From: Pontibacillus salipaludis
Lineage (GTDB): Bacteria; Bacillota; Bacilli; Bacillales; BH030062
Assembly (NCBI RefSeq): GCF_014642405.1
Contig: NZ_BMIN01000008.1
Location: 1 to 64,000 of the forward strand
Reading direction: 5' to 3'
DNA length: 64,000 nucleotides
In this document: positions 23,646 through 33,653 of the stretch, piece by piece
How positions within the stretch are numbered: the first letter of the stretch is position 1
Layout: the number at the start of each line of letters is the position of its first letter
Translations under genes and position numbers: made by a program
The notes under the pieces: generated by a model
Database searches by the model: none
What the model was told of the DNA's origin: nothing
Seen by the model: the letters and a program-made list of their open reading frames with translations, nothing else

Positions 23646-25370
23646 ATGCTTACTGTAAAAGAAAATCAATTTTATTTAAACGGCGAACCGTATCAAATTC
23701 TATCAGGAGCGATTCATTATTTCCGTGTCGTACCTGAGTATTGGGAAGATCGATTACGAAAGTTAAAAGCGATGGGCCTAAACACGGTTGAGACGTATAT
23801 TCCGTGGAATGTCCATGAACCTCATAAAGGCGAGTTTTATTTCGATGGATTAGCAGACCTTGAAGGATTTATTCAAAAAGCGCAAGAACTTGGGTTACAC
23901 GTCATTGCCAGACCTGCTCCTTATATTTGTGCAGAGTGGGAGTTCGGTGGCTTGCCAGCTTGGTTATTGAAAGAGCATGATTTAGAGCTCCGCTGTGCTG
24001 AGCCTAAGTTCTTGAACCATTTGAAAGAGTATTATGAAGTCCTGTTGCCAAAGCTCGTGCCCTACCTTCAATCGAACGGTGGTCCGATTATCGCCGTTCA
24101 AATTGAAAATGAATATGGAGCTTATGGGAATGACCAGGAGTATCTCCAATACAATAAACAGCTGTTAGAGGAGTATGGGATTGATGTCTTGTTATTCACA
24201 TCTGATGGGCCGGATATGATTGAACATGGGTCTTTGCCTGATGTCGTCACAACATTGAATTTTGGTTCGAGACCTCAACAAGCCTTTGAAATGTTAGAAC
24301 AATTCAAACCTAATTCCCCTAAGATGTGTACGGAATTTTGGATTGGGTGGTTTGATTATTGGGGAGGGAAACATCATACACGAGAGGCTAAAGATGCTAA
24401 CGATGTATTTCAAGAAATGCTAGATCAGAATGTTTCTATTAACTTCTATATGTTCCATGGAGGAACAAACTTTGGCTTTATGAATGGGGCGAATCACTAT
24501 GAAAAGTACACCCCGACCATTACAAGTTATGATTATGATGCTTTGTTAACCGAGTGGGGCGAGCCTACTGAGAAGTATTGGTTTGCGAAAGCTTCTCTCG
24601 AGAAGAAGTCAGGGGTTGTTCGGGAGACGCCTGATAGTATGCCAAAGAAAGCATACGGTGAAGTAGCTTTAAATGAACGAGTTAGCTTGTTTGATATAAA
24701 GGATAAGATCGCACAGCCTGTATCAAATAAGACGCCATTATCAATGGAGAAGCTAGATCAGAATTACGGCTATACATTGTATTCTACTTTGGTCAACGAT
24801 CAGGGAACCTTTGAGCTGGATCATACGCCTATCAAGGACAGAGCCTTTATATACGTCAACGGGGTTTACCAGATGACTGTATCTCAGAATGATGAGGAGA
24901 GAATAGTAAATGTCCATTTCCCAGATGAAGAGAATAGACTTGAAATTCTAGTAGAGAACATGGGTAGAGTGAACTACGGAAAGCACTTAAAAGATCGAAA
25001 AGGGATCATCGATAATCTTTGGTTAAACAATCAATATTGGTTTGATTGGGAAATGCATTCGTTTCCTTTAGAGGACGTTGACCTTCCATTCCGTGTTCAG
25101 CAGGATATGAGGTATCCGATGTTTTATAAAGGGTGTATCGAAGTAGATGAAGTAGCAGACACCTTCGTCGATCTAGAAGGATGGACGAAGGGGAATGTAT
25201 TTGTAAATGGATTTAACCTAGGACGTTACTGGCAGACAGAAGGGCCTCAACAGCGTCTCTATGTACCAGGCCCTCTATTGCGTGAAGGTTCAAATGAGAT
25301 CATGGTGTTGGAGTTAGAAGGAAATCGTACTTCCACTCTATCCTTCGTAGACACACCATATTTAGGCTGA
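23646..25370 (+). CDS. GH35 beta-galactosidase
   Basis: 574 residues, no signal peptide, so intracellular. AIHYFRVVPEYWEDRLRKLK and NTVETYIPWNVHEP are GH35 landmarks. The acid/base is Glu156 in IENEYG and the nucleophile Glu230 in CTEFWIGW. The C-terminal part (about 340-574) holds jelly-roll domains with NVFVNGFNLGRYW. It releases terminal beta-galactose from imported sugars. It starts 11 bp after the permease, with GGGAGG as ribosome binding site, and is followed by the GH36 gene. Confidence 0.95.
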   Translation: MLTVKENQFYLNGEPYQILSGAIHYFRVVPEYWEDRLRKLKAMGLNTVETYIPWNVHEPHKGEFYFDGLADLEGFIQKAQELGLHVIARPAPYICAEWEFGGLPAWLLKEHDLELRCAEPKFLNHLKEYYEVLLPKLVPYLQSNGGPIIAVQIENEYGAYGNDQEYLQYNKQLLEEYGIDVLLFTSDGPDMIEHGSLPDVVTTLNFGSRPQQAFEMLEQFKPNSPKMCTEFWIGWFDYWGGKHHTREAKDANDVFQEMLDQNVSINFYMFHGGTNFGFMNGANHYEKYTPTITSYDYDALLTEWGEPTEKYWFAKASLEKKSGVVRETPDSMPKKAYGEVALNERVSLFDIKDKIAQPVSNKTPLSMEKLDQNYGYTLYSTLVNDQGTFELDHTPIKDRAFIYVNGVYQMTVSQNDEERIVNVHFPDEENRLEILVENMGRVNYGKHLKDRKGIIDNLWLNNQYWFDWEMHSFPLEDVDLPFRVQQDMRYPMFYKGCIEVDEVADTFVDLEGWTKGNVFVNGFNLGRYWQTEGPQQRLYVPGPLLREGSNEIMVLELEGNRTSTLSFVDTPYLG

Positions 25371-25384
25371 AGGGAGATGTAACC

Positions 25385-27604
25385 ATGATTGAGATCAATG
25401 AATCAACGAAGCAATTCCACCTAACCAATGGTCGAGTGAGTTATATTATGAATGTGATGAAGAATGGTCAGCTTGGCCATTTGTATTATGGGAAAGCGCT
25501 CAGACCGAAGGAAGATTTCTCTTATTTCCAACCTGAAACAATACCGACCCCTGCTAGTTGCCATGTGTATGAGGATGATGATGCATTCTCCTTAGAAACA
25601 ATGCGCCAGGAGTTCCCCTTATATGGGAATGGAGATTTCCGTGAACCTGCTATGCGGATCGAAAGTGTAGAAGGGGTGGATGTAACCCGTTTTCAATATA
25701 AGGGGTACGAAAGAATAGACGGGAAATCTTCTTTAGAAGGACTGCCTGCTTCTTATGCAAGTGAGGGTGATGCATCTTCCCTTGTGATTGTGCTAAAAGA
25801 GCAGGAGACTAACCTGGAGCTATCTTTAATCTATACCATTTTCCGAAATCATGATGTAATAGCGAGAAGTGTGAAGGTGCGTAACTCTGGTGAACAACCG
25901 TTTTATATTCATCGAGTTATGGGGGCATCCGTAGACTTCCCGGATCGAGATTACGAACTATTTCATCTATCTGGGAGTTGGTCTAGGGAGAGGCACCTTG
26001 TAGAGAAGAACTTAGATCACGGTAGTTATTCGATTGGAAGTGTCCGGGGTGCGAGTTCCCATCACCACAACCCATTCTTAGGATTGAAGCGGAAGGACTC
26101 AACTGAAAATAGGGGTGAGGTTTACGGGTTTAGCTTCATTTACAGTGGAAACTTCATTGGAAATGTAGAGGTAGACCATTACGATGTCTCAAGAGTCATG
26201 ATGGGAATTCATCCTTCTTTATTTAAATGGACATTAGAGCCAGGTCAGAAATTCCAGTCACCTGAGGTCGTTATGGTGTACTCAGATGAAGGGCTAAACG
26301 GCATGAGCCAAAGCTTTCATGATTTCTATAAGCAACAATTAATTTCTCCGAGATGGAAGGAGAAAGATCGACCTATTCTAATCAATAACTGGGAAGCAAC
26401 GTACTTTGACTTTAATGAAGAGAAATTATTCAGGATTGCTGAGGATGCGAAGTCTCTTGGAATTGAATTGTTTGTTCTCGACGATGGCTGGTTTGGCAAG
26501 CGTAACAATGATAAGAGTTCCTTGGGGGATTGGGTTGAAGACCCTGCCAAACTACCAAATGGTCTTGAGTCATTAGCGGATGGAATCCGTTCCAAAGGAC
26601 TTCAATTTGGGCTATGGTTTGAGCCGGAAATGGTAAGCCCGAACAGTGACCTTTATCGTGCGCACCCGGAGTGGGCAATTGGGGTGCCAGAGCAACCTTT
26701 AACACTCGGGAGAAATCAACTTGTACTAGATTTCAGTCGTCAAGATGTTGTGGATTATATTGATCGATGCATGTCAGACATTATTGAACGGACGAAGCTC
26801 TCCTATATTAAATGGGATATGAACCGAAATATTACGGAAGCCTACTCCGCTAACTTGGCTGCAAGCAAGCAGGGCGAGTTCTTTCATCGCTACATATTAG
26901 GCGTATATGAGTTATACCAGAGATTAACGGAGAAATTCCCTGACGTATTATTTGAGTCGTGCGCGGGCGGTGGTGGCCGATTTGATCCAGGCATGCTTTA
27001 CTACGCTCCTCAAGCATGGTCAAGCGATAATACGGATGCGATTGAGCGGTTGAAGATCCAGTACGGCACATCGATGGTCTATCCGATCTATAGCATGGGT
27101 TCCCACGTCTCAGCGACGCCGAATCATCAAACGCTTCGTACCACACCGCTCGATACAAGAGCCAATGTGGCTTACTTTGGTACATTTGGATACGAGTTGA
27201 ATCCGGTTGATTTAAGTGAAGAAGAAAAAGAGCAGGTCAAGGATCAAGTCTCCTTCTATAAACAAAATCGAGCGCTCGTTCGGGATGGAGATTTCTATAG
27301 GTTATTAAGTCCTTTTGATCACAATGAGACAGCCTGGATGGTTGTGTCAAAAGATAAGAAAGAAGCGTTAGTCGGGTGGTACAAAACGTTAGCCACTCCA
27401 AATGATAAGAAAATGAGTTTCCTACCTCTAAAAGGGTTGGACGAAGATACCCAGTATCAGCTTAATCATTCTAAGACCTTCTTTGGGGATGAGTTGATGA
27501 ACCATGGTCTTCCGCTTCCAGTAGAATTTAATGGGGTAAATGGAGAGATAGCAGAACGTGGCGGGGATTTTCAGTCGATGGTGTTTCATATTAAAGCAGA
27601 GTAG
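25385..27604 (+). CDS. GH36 alpha-galactosidase
   Basis: 739 residues, cytoplasmic. The N-terminal beta-supersandwich (1-320) contains SSHHHNPFLGL. The barrel has WEATYFDFNEEKL, FVLDDGWFGKRNND, LQFGLWFEPEMVSP, the nucleophile Asp478 in KWDMNR and the acid/base Asp548 in SSDNTDAIERL. This is the full-length bacterial GH36 (AgaA/RafA-type). It removes alpha-1,6-galactose from melibiose, raffinose or similar sugars. GGGAG precedes the ATG, 14 bp after the GH35 stop. Confidence 0.95.
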   Translation: MIEINESTKQFHLTNGRVSYIMNVMKNGQLGHLYYGKALRPKEDFSYFQPETIPTPASCHVYEDDDAFSLETMRQEFPLYGNGDFREPAMRIESVEGVDVTRFQYKGYERIDGKSSLEGLPASYASEGDASSLVIVLKEQETNLELSLIYTIFRNHDVIARSVKVRNSGEQPFYIHRVMGASVDFPDRDYELFHLSGSWSRERHLVEKNLDHGSYSIGSVRGASSHHHNPFLGLKRKDSTENRGEVYGFSFIYSGNFIGNVEVDHYDVSRVMMGIHPSLFKWTLEPGQKFQSPEVVMVYSDEGLNGMSQSFHDFYKQQLISPRWKEKDRPILINNWEATYFDFNEEKLFRIAEDAKSLGIELFVLDDGWFGKRNNDKSSLGDWVEDPAKLPNGLESLADGIRSKGLQFGLWFEPEMVSPNSDLYRAHPEWAIGVPEQPLTLGRNQLVLDFSRQDVVDYIDRCMSDIIERTKLSYIKWDMNRNITEAYSANLAASKQGEFFHRYILGVYELYQRLTEKFPDVLFESCAGGGGRFDPGMLYYAPQAWSSDNTDAIERLKIQYGTSMVYPIYSMGSHVSATPNHQTLRTTPLDTRANVAYFGTFGYELNPVDLSEEEKEQVKDQVSFYKQNRALVRDGDFYRLLSPFDHNETAWMVVSKDKKEALVGWYKTLATPNDKKMSFLPLKGLDEDTQYQLNHSKTFFGDELMNHGLPLPVEFNGVNGEIAERGGDFQSMVFHIKAE

Positions 27605-27617
27605 GTAATCCCACCGC

Positions 27618-28047
27618 ATGGAAGACTTTGTTGAACGCGGCGGATTGGTGCTGACTTCGTTCAGGGCTGGCGTGAAAGACAAACACAACCGAATTCCATT
27701 TGGCCAATCAGCGCGGAAGTGGGACGGCGTATTATATTGGAACAAGCCTATCAGAAGATGCCATGTATTCCCTTGTAGCTGCGATTATAGAGGAGACTCA
27801 GTTAGGCTCTATAGAAAGTCCTGATGGAGTGGAAGTCAGCTTGCATTCAGGTGAGGCCCGCCTCTATGAAATTGTGATGAATCACAACAATCTTCCTCTT
27901 TCTTACAATAGATATGAATTGCAACCTTATAGTTGTACCTTTTACGAGATTGTAGATGGTGGCAAGTGGATAGAGCTATCTACGAGTTACGCTACAAGGG
28001 GCACATTGTATAGACACTTCAGAATCTTCTTGTTGGATTCTATGTAG
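27618..28047 (+). pseudogene. Remnant of GH42 beta-galactosidase
   Basis: The first frame (27618 to about 27700) reads VERGGLVLTSFRAGVKDKHN, the GH42 trimerisation-domain signature. The next frame reads GSGTAYYIGTSLSEDAMYSL and then GVEVSLHSGEARLYEIVMNH, the GH42 C-terminal beta domain. The catalytic barrel is missing and an internal piece is lost with a frame change. The operon thus once coded a second type of beta-galactosidase. About 65 bp remain before the next gene. Confidence 0.75.
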
Positions 28048-28067
28048 TTAAAACTAGTATAATAGAA

Positions 28068-29103
<1,036 letters not shown>

Positions 29104-29143
29104 ATCAAGTACACAGTGATAGATTTTTATAAAAAGATTATGG

Positions 29144-29177
29144 AAGCCAACCGTTAATAGAGCGGCTGGCTTTTTTG
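29144..29177 (+). terminator. Terminator of LacI gene
   Basis: AAGCCA-CCG and CGG-TGGCTT pair around TTAATAGA, followed by T6. Confidence 0.8.
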
Positions 29178-29191
29178 TGTATTCGCATGAG

Positions 29192-29238
29192 TTGACCTCT
29201 TCCTGATTCTGTTATATAATTATCTTGAATTCGAGATA
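29192..29238 (+). promoter_or_regulatory. Promoter with MhqR-type operator
   Basis: TTGACC (29192-29197), a 17-bp spacer and a perfect TATAAT (29215-29220) are followed directly by TATCTTGAATTCGAGATA (29221-29238). This is nearly the published B. subtilis MhqR inverted repeat (tATCTcgaAtTCgAGATa). MhqR represses quinone/diamide-detoxification genes, matching the dioxygenase gene downstream. Confidence 0.85.
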
Positions 29239-29270
29239 ATTAATTATACAAATAAAAAGGTGGTTAGAAT

Positions 29271-30245
29271 ATGAATTTATTAGGTATTCATCACGTTTCA
29301 ATATTAACGGGTAAAGCTGAGAAGAACTTTGAATTTTATACAAACGTGTTAGGTATGCGTCTGGTGAAGAAAAGTGTCAATCAGGATGATACAAGTTCGT
29401 ATCACTTATTCTATGGAGATGCGAAAGGAAATCCTGGTACGGAGCTTACGTTCTTCGATATCCCGATGCTTGCACCTACGCACCCTGGGGTTTCTAGTAT
29501 ATCGAGCACCTCTTTACGAGTAAGGGATGAAGAGTCTCTCCAATATTGGAAGAAACGCTTTGAAGAGTTTGGCGTGACTCATGAGGACATTAAGAAACGC
29601 GCTAACCGCAATACGTTAGCCTTTGAAGATTTTGAAGGAACGAAGCTTATTCTTGTAGCGGATGACGGGGAAGACGGTGTCGCTGCTGGTGAAGCGTGGA
29701 GTGAAACGGACGTGCCAGCCGAACATGGTATTGTAGGACTTGGAGCTGTTCTCCTTCGTGTCCGTAATCAAAAACCAACCGCTCGTGTCTTAACGGATGT
29801 GTTAGGCTTCGAACATGTGGATACGTACCCTTCTGTTGATGGGGATGGGTTACCAGATGTTCATGTTTACTCAACAGGTGAAGGTGGTGTAGGGGCTGAA
29901 GTACACATTCAAGAACGCCCTGATCTCCCGAAAGAACGGATCGGTCGAGGCGGCGTACACCACGTAGCCTTCCGTATTCCAAATGAAGAAGAGTATGACA
30001 AGTGGGCAGAAAAGATTCAAGCAGCCGGGCTCATGAACTCAGGCAAAGTCGACCGATTTTACTTTCAGGCCCTGTACTTTAGAGAACCAAACGGAATTCT
30101 ATTTGAACTATCAACCGACACCCCTGGCTTCGACGTTGATGAATCAGTAGATTCCTTAGGTCAAAACTTATCCCTGCCTCCATTTTTAGAGGACCAGCGG
30201 GAGCAGATTGAACAGAAATTACGTCCGTTAACGTTAAAGGAATAA
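29271..30245 (+). CDS. Ring-cleaving dioxygenase, MhqO/MhqA type
   Basis: 324 residues made of two vicinal-oxygen-chelate (glyoxalase) domains. GIHHVSILTG at the start and GGVHHVAFRI near residue 225 supply metal-binding His, with Glu in NGILFELSTD near 280. In B. subtilis, homologues MhqA, MhqE and MhqO are induced by hydroquinones and quinones and are thought to open the ring. The MhqR-type operator at the promoter supports the same role. AAGGTGG precedes the ATG. Single gene with its own terminator. Confidence 0.92.
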   Translation: MNLLGIHHVSILTGKAEKNFEFYTNVLGMRLVKKSVNQDDTSSYHLFYGDAKGNPGTELTFFDIPMLAPTHPGVSSISSTSLRVRDEESLQYWKKRFEEFGVTHEDIKKRANRNTLAFEDFEGTKLILVADDGEDGVAAGEAWSETDVPAEHGIVGLGAVLLRVRNQKPTARVLTDVLGFEHVDTYPSVDGDGLPDVHVYSTGEGGVGAEVHIQERPDLPKERIGRGGVHHVAFRIPNEEEYDKWAEKIQAAGLMNSGKVDRFYFQALYFREPNGILFELSTDTPGFDVDESVDSLGQNLSLPPFLEDQREQIEQKLRPLTLKE

Positions 30246-30255
30246 AAAGTTTGCT

Positions 30256-30288
30256 AAGGATCAAGGACATACCTTGATCCTTTTTTTG
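30256..30288 (+). terminator. Rho-independent terminator
   Basis: AAGGATCAAGG and CCTTGATCCTT form an 11-bp stem with loop ACATA, followed by T7. Confidence 0.9.
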
Positions 30289-30351
30289 TGAATGATCCTT
30301 CCAATCTGTGCTACACTTTCATAAAGATTTTGAAGAGAAGGTGGGAGCGGA

Positions 30352-31836
30352 ATGGAGTATGTGGCTTCTTTTGATATAGGAACGACAGGAATAAAGGGAT
30401 GCCTTGTAAGTCGAGACGGCGAAATGTCTCATATGGCCTATGAACCTATTCATACATATGAAGGGGAAAGTGGAGAAGTCGAACAAAGTCCGGATGACTG
30501 GTGGAAGGGTGTTAAAGGGATCTTTCAACAGTGGAAAGAACAAAATGCTAGTCTTACTAAAGGGATACGGGCGATTGCGTTTAGCGGGCAAATGGAAGAC
30601 GTTATTCCAATTACAGCGGAAGGTTCACCTGTTCGAAGAGCGATTCTGTATTCGGATGGGAGGGCTGTGAAACAAGCTGAAGCTATACGAGAGCAATTTG
30701 GTACTTGGAGCGATCGCATAGTCAATGCCGTAACGGGTACCACGCCCTTGGCTAAGATCGCTTGGATGATGGAGAAAGAGGAGGATCTTTATAACCTGAC
30801 TTCGACATTCCTTTTTAGTTCTAAAGACTACATTATTTATAAATTAACAGGAAAGTTCGTAGCCGACCCAACGACTTCTGCGACAACGGGCATGATGAAC
30901 ATTCACACACGAGACTGGGAAGAAGAATGGGTACGGTTCAATGGTATCAGTCTATCCAAGATGCCTTCACTACTGGCGCCGGAAGAGGGAGTGGGAATGG
31001 TGCTAGATGGGGTAGCAGTCTCCCTCGGACTAGAAGGTGACGTGGAGGTTTTCTGTGGGGTCGGAGATGCGGGCGCGACAACAATTGGTGCTGGAAATGT
31101 AAGAGAGGGAAGTATGTACGCTTACCTTGGGACGACCGGTTGGGTGGCTACAACGAGTACCGACCTTGCTTTAGAAGCGCCGTTTACATTAGCGCACTTA
31201 CCGATGGAACGTCTAATTAACATCGCTCCGGTACTTAATGCGGGCAATGTACATCGGTGGGCGGTAGAAACGTATATGGGTGATGTTTCAGACGAGGGGT
31301 TTAAAGTTTTTGATGCAATGGTGGATGGAGCAGAAGCAGGGAGTAAAGGCGTGTTGTTCTTACCCTACTTGCACGGGGAACGGTCACCTGTTCAAGATCC
31401 TGACGCAAAAGGGTCCTACATTGGCATAACAGGGAGTGTTGAGAGGCAGCACATGGCTCGTGCTGTAATGGAAGGAATCTCGTTTTCTATCAGACAACTG
31501 TTTGAAGATGTGAGCAGAGCGCTACCTTCGAAAGTGGAGTGGATGACATTAATAGGCGGAGGGAGTAAAAGCAAAGCCTGGTGCCAGATGATTGCCGACG
31601 TTCTTCAGATTCGGGTCCATGTTCCGAGCTTAGGTGAATACTTGCCCTCGTTCGGAGCAGCCTCAACAGCCTTTGTCGGCCTTGGATGGTGTGAGGATTA
31701 TGAAGCGTTTGTTGATCATTACTTGGATCATTATGTTGAAGTATTTCATCCTAATAAGAGTGTTCAAGGAGTATACGATCAGCAATATGGACAGTTTAAG
31801 AAGATTTATGAGCAAGTGCGAATGATTGATAGTTGA
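30352..31836 (+). CDS. FGGY-family carbohydrate kinase (XylB/GntK-like)
   Basis: 494 residues. SFDIGTTGIKGCLVSRDG is the phosphate-1 motif of the FGGY kinase fold; GQMEDVIPI, the central GVGDAGATTIGAG and YLGTTGWVA segments, and the C-terminal LIGGGSKSKAWCQMIADVL (adenosine motif) are complete. It phosphorylates a sugar or sugar acid with ATP. The substrate could be xylulose, gluconate or similar; there is no isomerase or transporter beside it to decide. GGTGGGAG precedes the ATG. Confidence 0.88.
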   Translation: MEYVASFDIGTTGIKGCLVSRDGEMSHMAYEPIHTYEGESGEVEQSPDDWWKGVKGIFQQWKEQNASLTKGIRAIAFSGQMEDVIPITAEGSPVRRAILYSDGRAVKQAEAIREQFGTWSDRIVNAVTGTTPLAKIAWMMEKEEDLYNLTSTFLFSSKDYIIYKLTGKFVADPTTSATTGMMNIHTRDWEEEWVRFNGISLSKMPSLLAPEEGVGMVLDGVAVSLGLEGDVEVFCGVGDAGATTIGAGNVREGSMYAYLGTTGWVATTSTDLALEAPFTLAHLPMERLINIAPVLNAGNVHRWAVETYMGDVSDEGFKVFDAMVDGAEAGSKGVLFLPYLHGERSPVQDPDAKGSYIGITGSVERQHMARAVMEGISFSIRQLFEDVSRALPSKVEWMTLIGGGSKSKAWCQMIADVLQIRVHVPSLGEYLPSFGAASTAFVGLGWCEDYEAFVDHYLDHYVEVFHPNKSVQGVYDQQYGQFKKIYEQVRMIDS

Positions 31837-31850
31837 AGAGGGAGGGCCAT

Positions 31851-31920
31851 AGGGGACAGGTACCTCGTCCCTTCGTGTTCCGAATCAATTTGGTTAAAAG
31901 GGACAGTGTACCTGTCCCCC
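31851..31920. repeat. Family 2 palindromic repeat
   Basis: GGGGACAGGTACCTCGTCCC at the left and GGGACAGTGTACCTGTCCCC at the right flank a TTCGTGTTCCGAATCAATTT-type core. The same layout recurs at 33202-33318 and 34506-34593. Confidence 0.75.
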
Positions 31921-31928
31921 TTTCCCAC

Positions 31929-31960
31929 AAAAAGAGGGCTGCCGATGATCGGCAGCCCTT
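31929..31960 (-). terminator. Terminator of CAP protein gene
   Basis: GGGCTGCCGAT and ATCGGCAGCCC form an 11-bp stem. The minus strand continues with TCTTTTTG, right behind the stop at 31966. Confidence 0.85.
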
Positions 31961-31965
31961 GTTCA

Positions 31966-33099
31966 TTATTTAGTTAGAAAATTCTCCGTATAATAAGGCT
32001 GAGCTTCTTCATTGAAAGCGACACCTACAGCAAGGCGCTCAAAATCCTTGTGTAAAATATTTTCCCTGTGCCCGATAGAGTTCATCAGCCCTTCATGTGC
32101 AAAGATACTGCTAGATTGCCCTGCTGCTAAGTTCTCACCAGCCGTACGATACGCAATCCCGTCTTCTGTCATTCGGTCAAACGGAGACTGACCTTCAGGG
32201 TTGGTATGACTGAAGTAGTTGTTGACCGCCATATCTTTACTGTGATCACGAGCAGTCGTCTTAACGGCTTCGTCCCAAGTGAGGACGCTTAGGCCGTGTT
32301 CGACGCGGGCGGCGTTTGTTAGGTCAAATAGCTGGTATTCGAATCCTTCTTTTAGTGCCGTACTTGGTTCGCCGAAGAATCCTTCTTTTTGCTGTTCAAG
32401 CTCTTCGCTAATAATCTGCACAGCGGTGACCGTATTTTGTTCGTGCTTATCATAGAAGACAGTCACATAACTTTGGTCAATATTAAATAGATCGTACTCG
32501 TCTTTGTTCTGCACTTGATAGCGAGTCAATCCTTTACGAATACTTGATTGAGACTCTGGCATAGCAGATTGGACGGATTGTTTGGAACTACCAATTCGAA
32601 TCGACTCTTTAGAGGAGACGAGATCCTGGTTCGTATATAAGCCCACAACTTGATTCTGATCATTGTAAGCTACCATGAAGAAATTTTGATAGTTTTCGTG
32701 ATAGGCTACCCAGTTTACACCGTATTCATTTAATGAAGCACGCTTTGGAGCCCCGGCTTGCTCTTCGACCGTTTGTCTCGTGTCTCCGAGTTCGATATTG
32801 TGAACAGAGAAGGACTGTTCAGATGGAGCATCTAATGTTGGTTTCTCCACATCTGGAGCTTCTGGATTTGAACTTGGTTTCGGTTCTTCTCCAGTTAATC
32901 GATCAAATAGGGACTGTACTTCTAAGGAAATGGCATTCACAGTCCGACGAACTTCAGGGTCTTGACTAATCTCGACCACATCCGTTTTCATTTCTTCGTA
33001 TACACCCTGCACACCAGACTCGTTGAATGTATCTCCGTATATATACCATATACCCCCTATAATAAGGAGTAGTAAAATCACTCTTCTTAATTTTGGCAT
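31966..33099 (-). CDS. CAP (SCP/PR1) domain protein with CAP-associated N-terminal domain
   Basis: 377 residues from ATG 33099, which follows GGCAGGAG; the longer frame is not needed. An N-terminal membrane helix (RRVILLLLIIGGIWYIYG) anchors the protein outside the cell. Residues 95-240 form the CAP-associated domain (IELGDTRQTVEEQAGAPKR). The CAP domain (255-377) keeps TNAARVEHGL, ARDHSKDMAVNNYFSHTNPE and GHRENIL. Such proteins are common on Bacillus spores and cell walls; their activity is unproven. Confidence 0.9.
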   Translation of the reverse strand: MPKLRRVILLLLIIGGIWYIYGDTFNESGVQGVYEEMKTDVVEISQDPEVRRTVNAISLEVQSLFDRLTGEEPKPSSNPEAPDVEKPTLDAPSEQSFSVHNIELGDTRQTVEEQAGAPKRASLNEYGVNWVAYHENYQNFFMVAYNDQNQVVGLYTNQDLVSSKESIRIGSSKQSVQSAMPESQSSIRKGLTRYQVQNKDEYDLFNIDQSYVTVFYDKHEQNTVTAVQIISEELEQQKEGFFGEPSTALKEGFEYQLFDLTNAARVEHGLSVLTWDEAVKTTARDHSKDMAVNNYFSHTNPEGQSPFDRMTEDGIAYRTAGENLAAGQSSSIFAHEGLMNSIGHRENILHKDFERLAVGVAFNEEAQPYYTENFLTK

Positions 33100-33201
33100 T
33101 GTCTCACTCCTGCCTGAATCTCGAGTTGTTGTTCTCATTGTAGCACTGTCTCTATCCAATATGCATCAAAGAAGGCCTTCCTAAACCCTCTCCAAATAAT
33201 G

Positions 33202-33318
33202 GGGCAGAGGGACAGGTTCGTCGTCCCTTCGTGTTTCGAACTAATTTCAGAAGAAATGGTAGGGAGCTTCTTTAATATTCTAAGAGTTGAAGGGAAGATG
33301 TACCTGTCCCCCTGACCC
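33202..33318. repeat. Family 2 palindromic repeat
   Basis: GGACAGGTTCGTCGTCCCTTC opens the element and GATGTACCTGTCCCCCTGAC closes it, with a CGAACTAATTT core. It lies between divergent genes, just upstream of the YdbC gene. Confidence 0.7.
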
Positions 33319-33361
33319 TGCTATACTTTTAGTAGAATACATAAGAAAAAGGAGTTTCATA

Positions 33362-33589
33362 ATGGCAAATATCAAATATGAAATCATTTCAGAAATCGGA
33401 GCGATCTCTGAAAATCCAAAGGGATGGAAGAAGGAACTTAATGAGGTGAGCTGGAACGGGCGTGAGCCGAAGTATGATCTAAGGGATTGGGCTCCGGACC
33501 ATGAAAAGATGGGGAAAGGGTTAACCCTTACAAAAGAAGAACTTGTGCAGTTAAAGCATATGCTAAATGCACTAGATTTGGAAGATTAG
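33362..33589 (+). CDS. YdbC/PC4-family DNA-binding protein
   Basis: 75 residues from ATG 33362 behind AAGGAG. KYEIISEIGAISENPKGWKK and VSWNGREPKYDLRDWAPDH followed by GKGLTLTKEE are the signature of the bacterial YdbC proteins, which have the PC4 single-stranded-DNA-binding fold. It probably binds ssDNA or modulates transcription. The frame upstream to 33287 is repeat DNA. Confidence 0.92.
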   Translation: MANIKYEIISEIGAISENPKGWKKELNEVSWNGREPKYDLRDWAPDHEKMGKGLTLTKEELVQLKHMLNALDLED

Positions 33590-33595
33590 TATATG

Positions 33596-33628
33596 TGGGG
33601 GGACGGTGTACCTGTCCCCCTGGCCCAT
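33596..33628. repeat. Family 2 repeat, single hairpin
   Basis: GGGGACGGTGTACCTGTCCC plus CCTGGCCCA forms one hairpin in the gap between the ydbC-like and ywqG-like genes. Confidence 0.7.
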
Positions 33629-33653
33629 AATAGAAGAAAAAAGGAGATTACAA

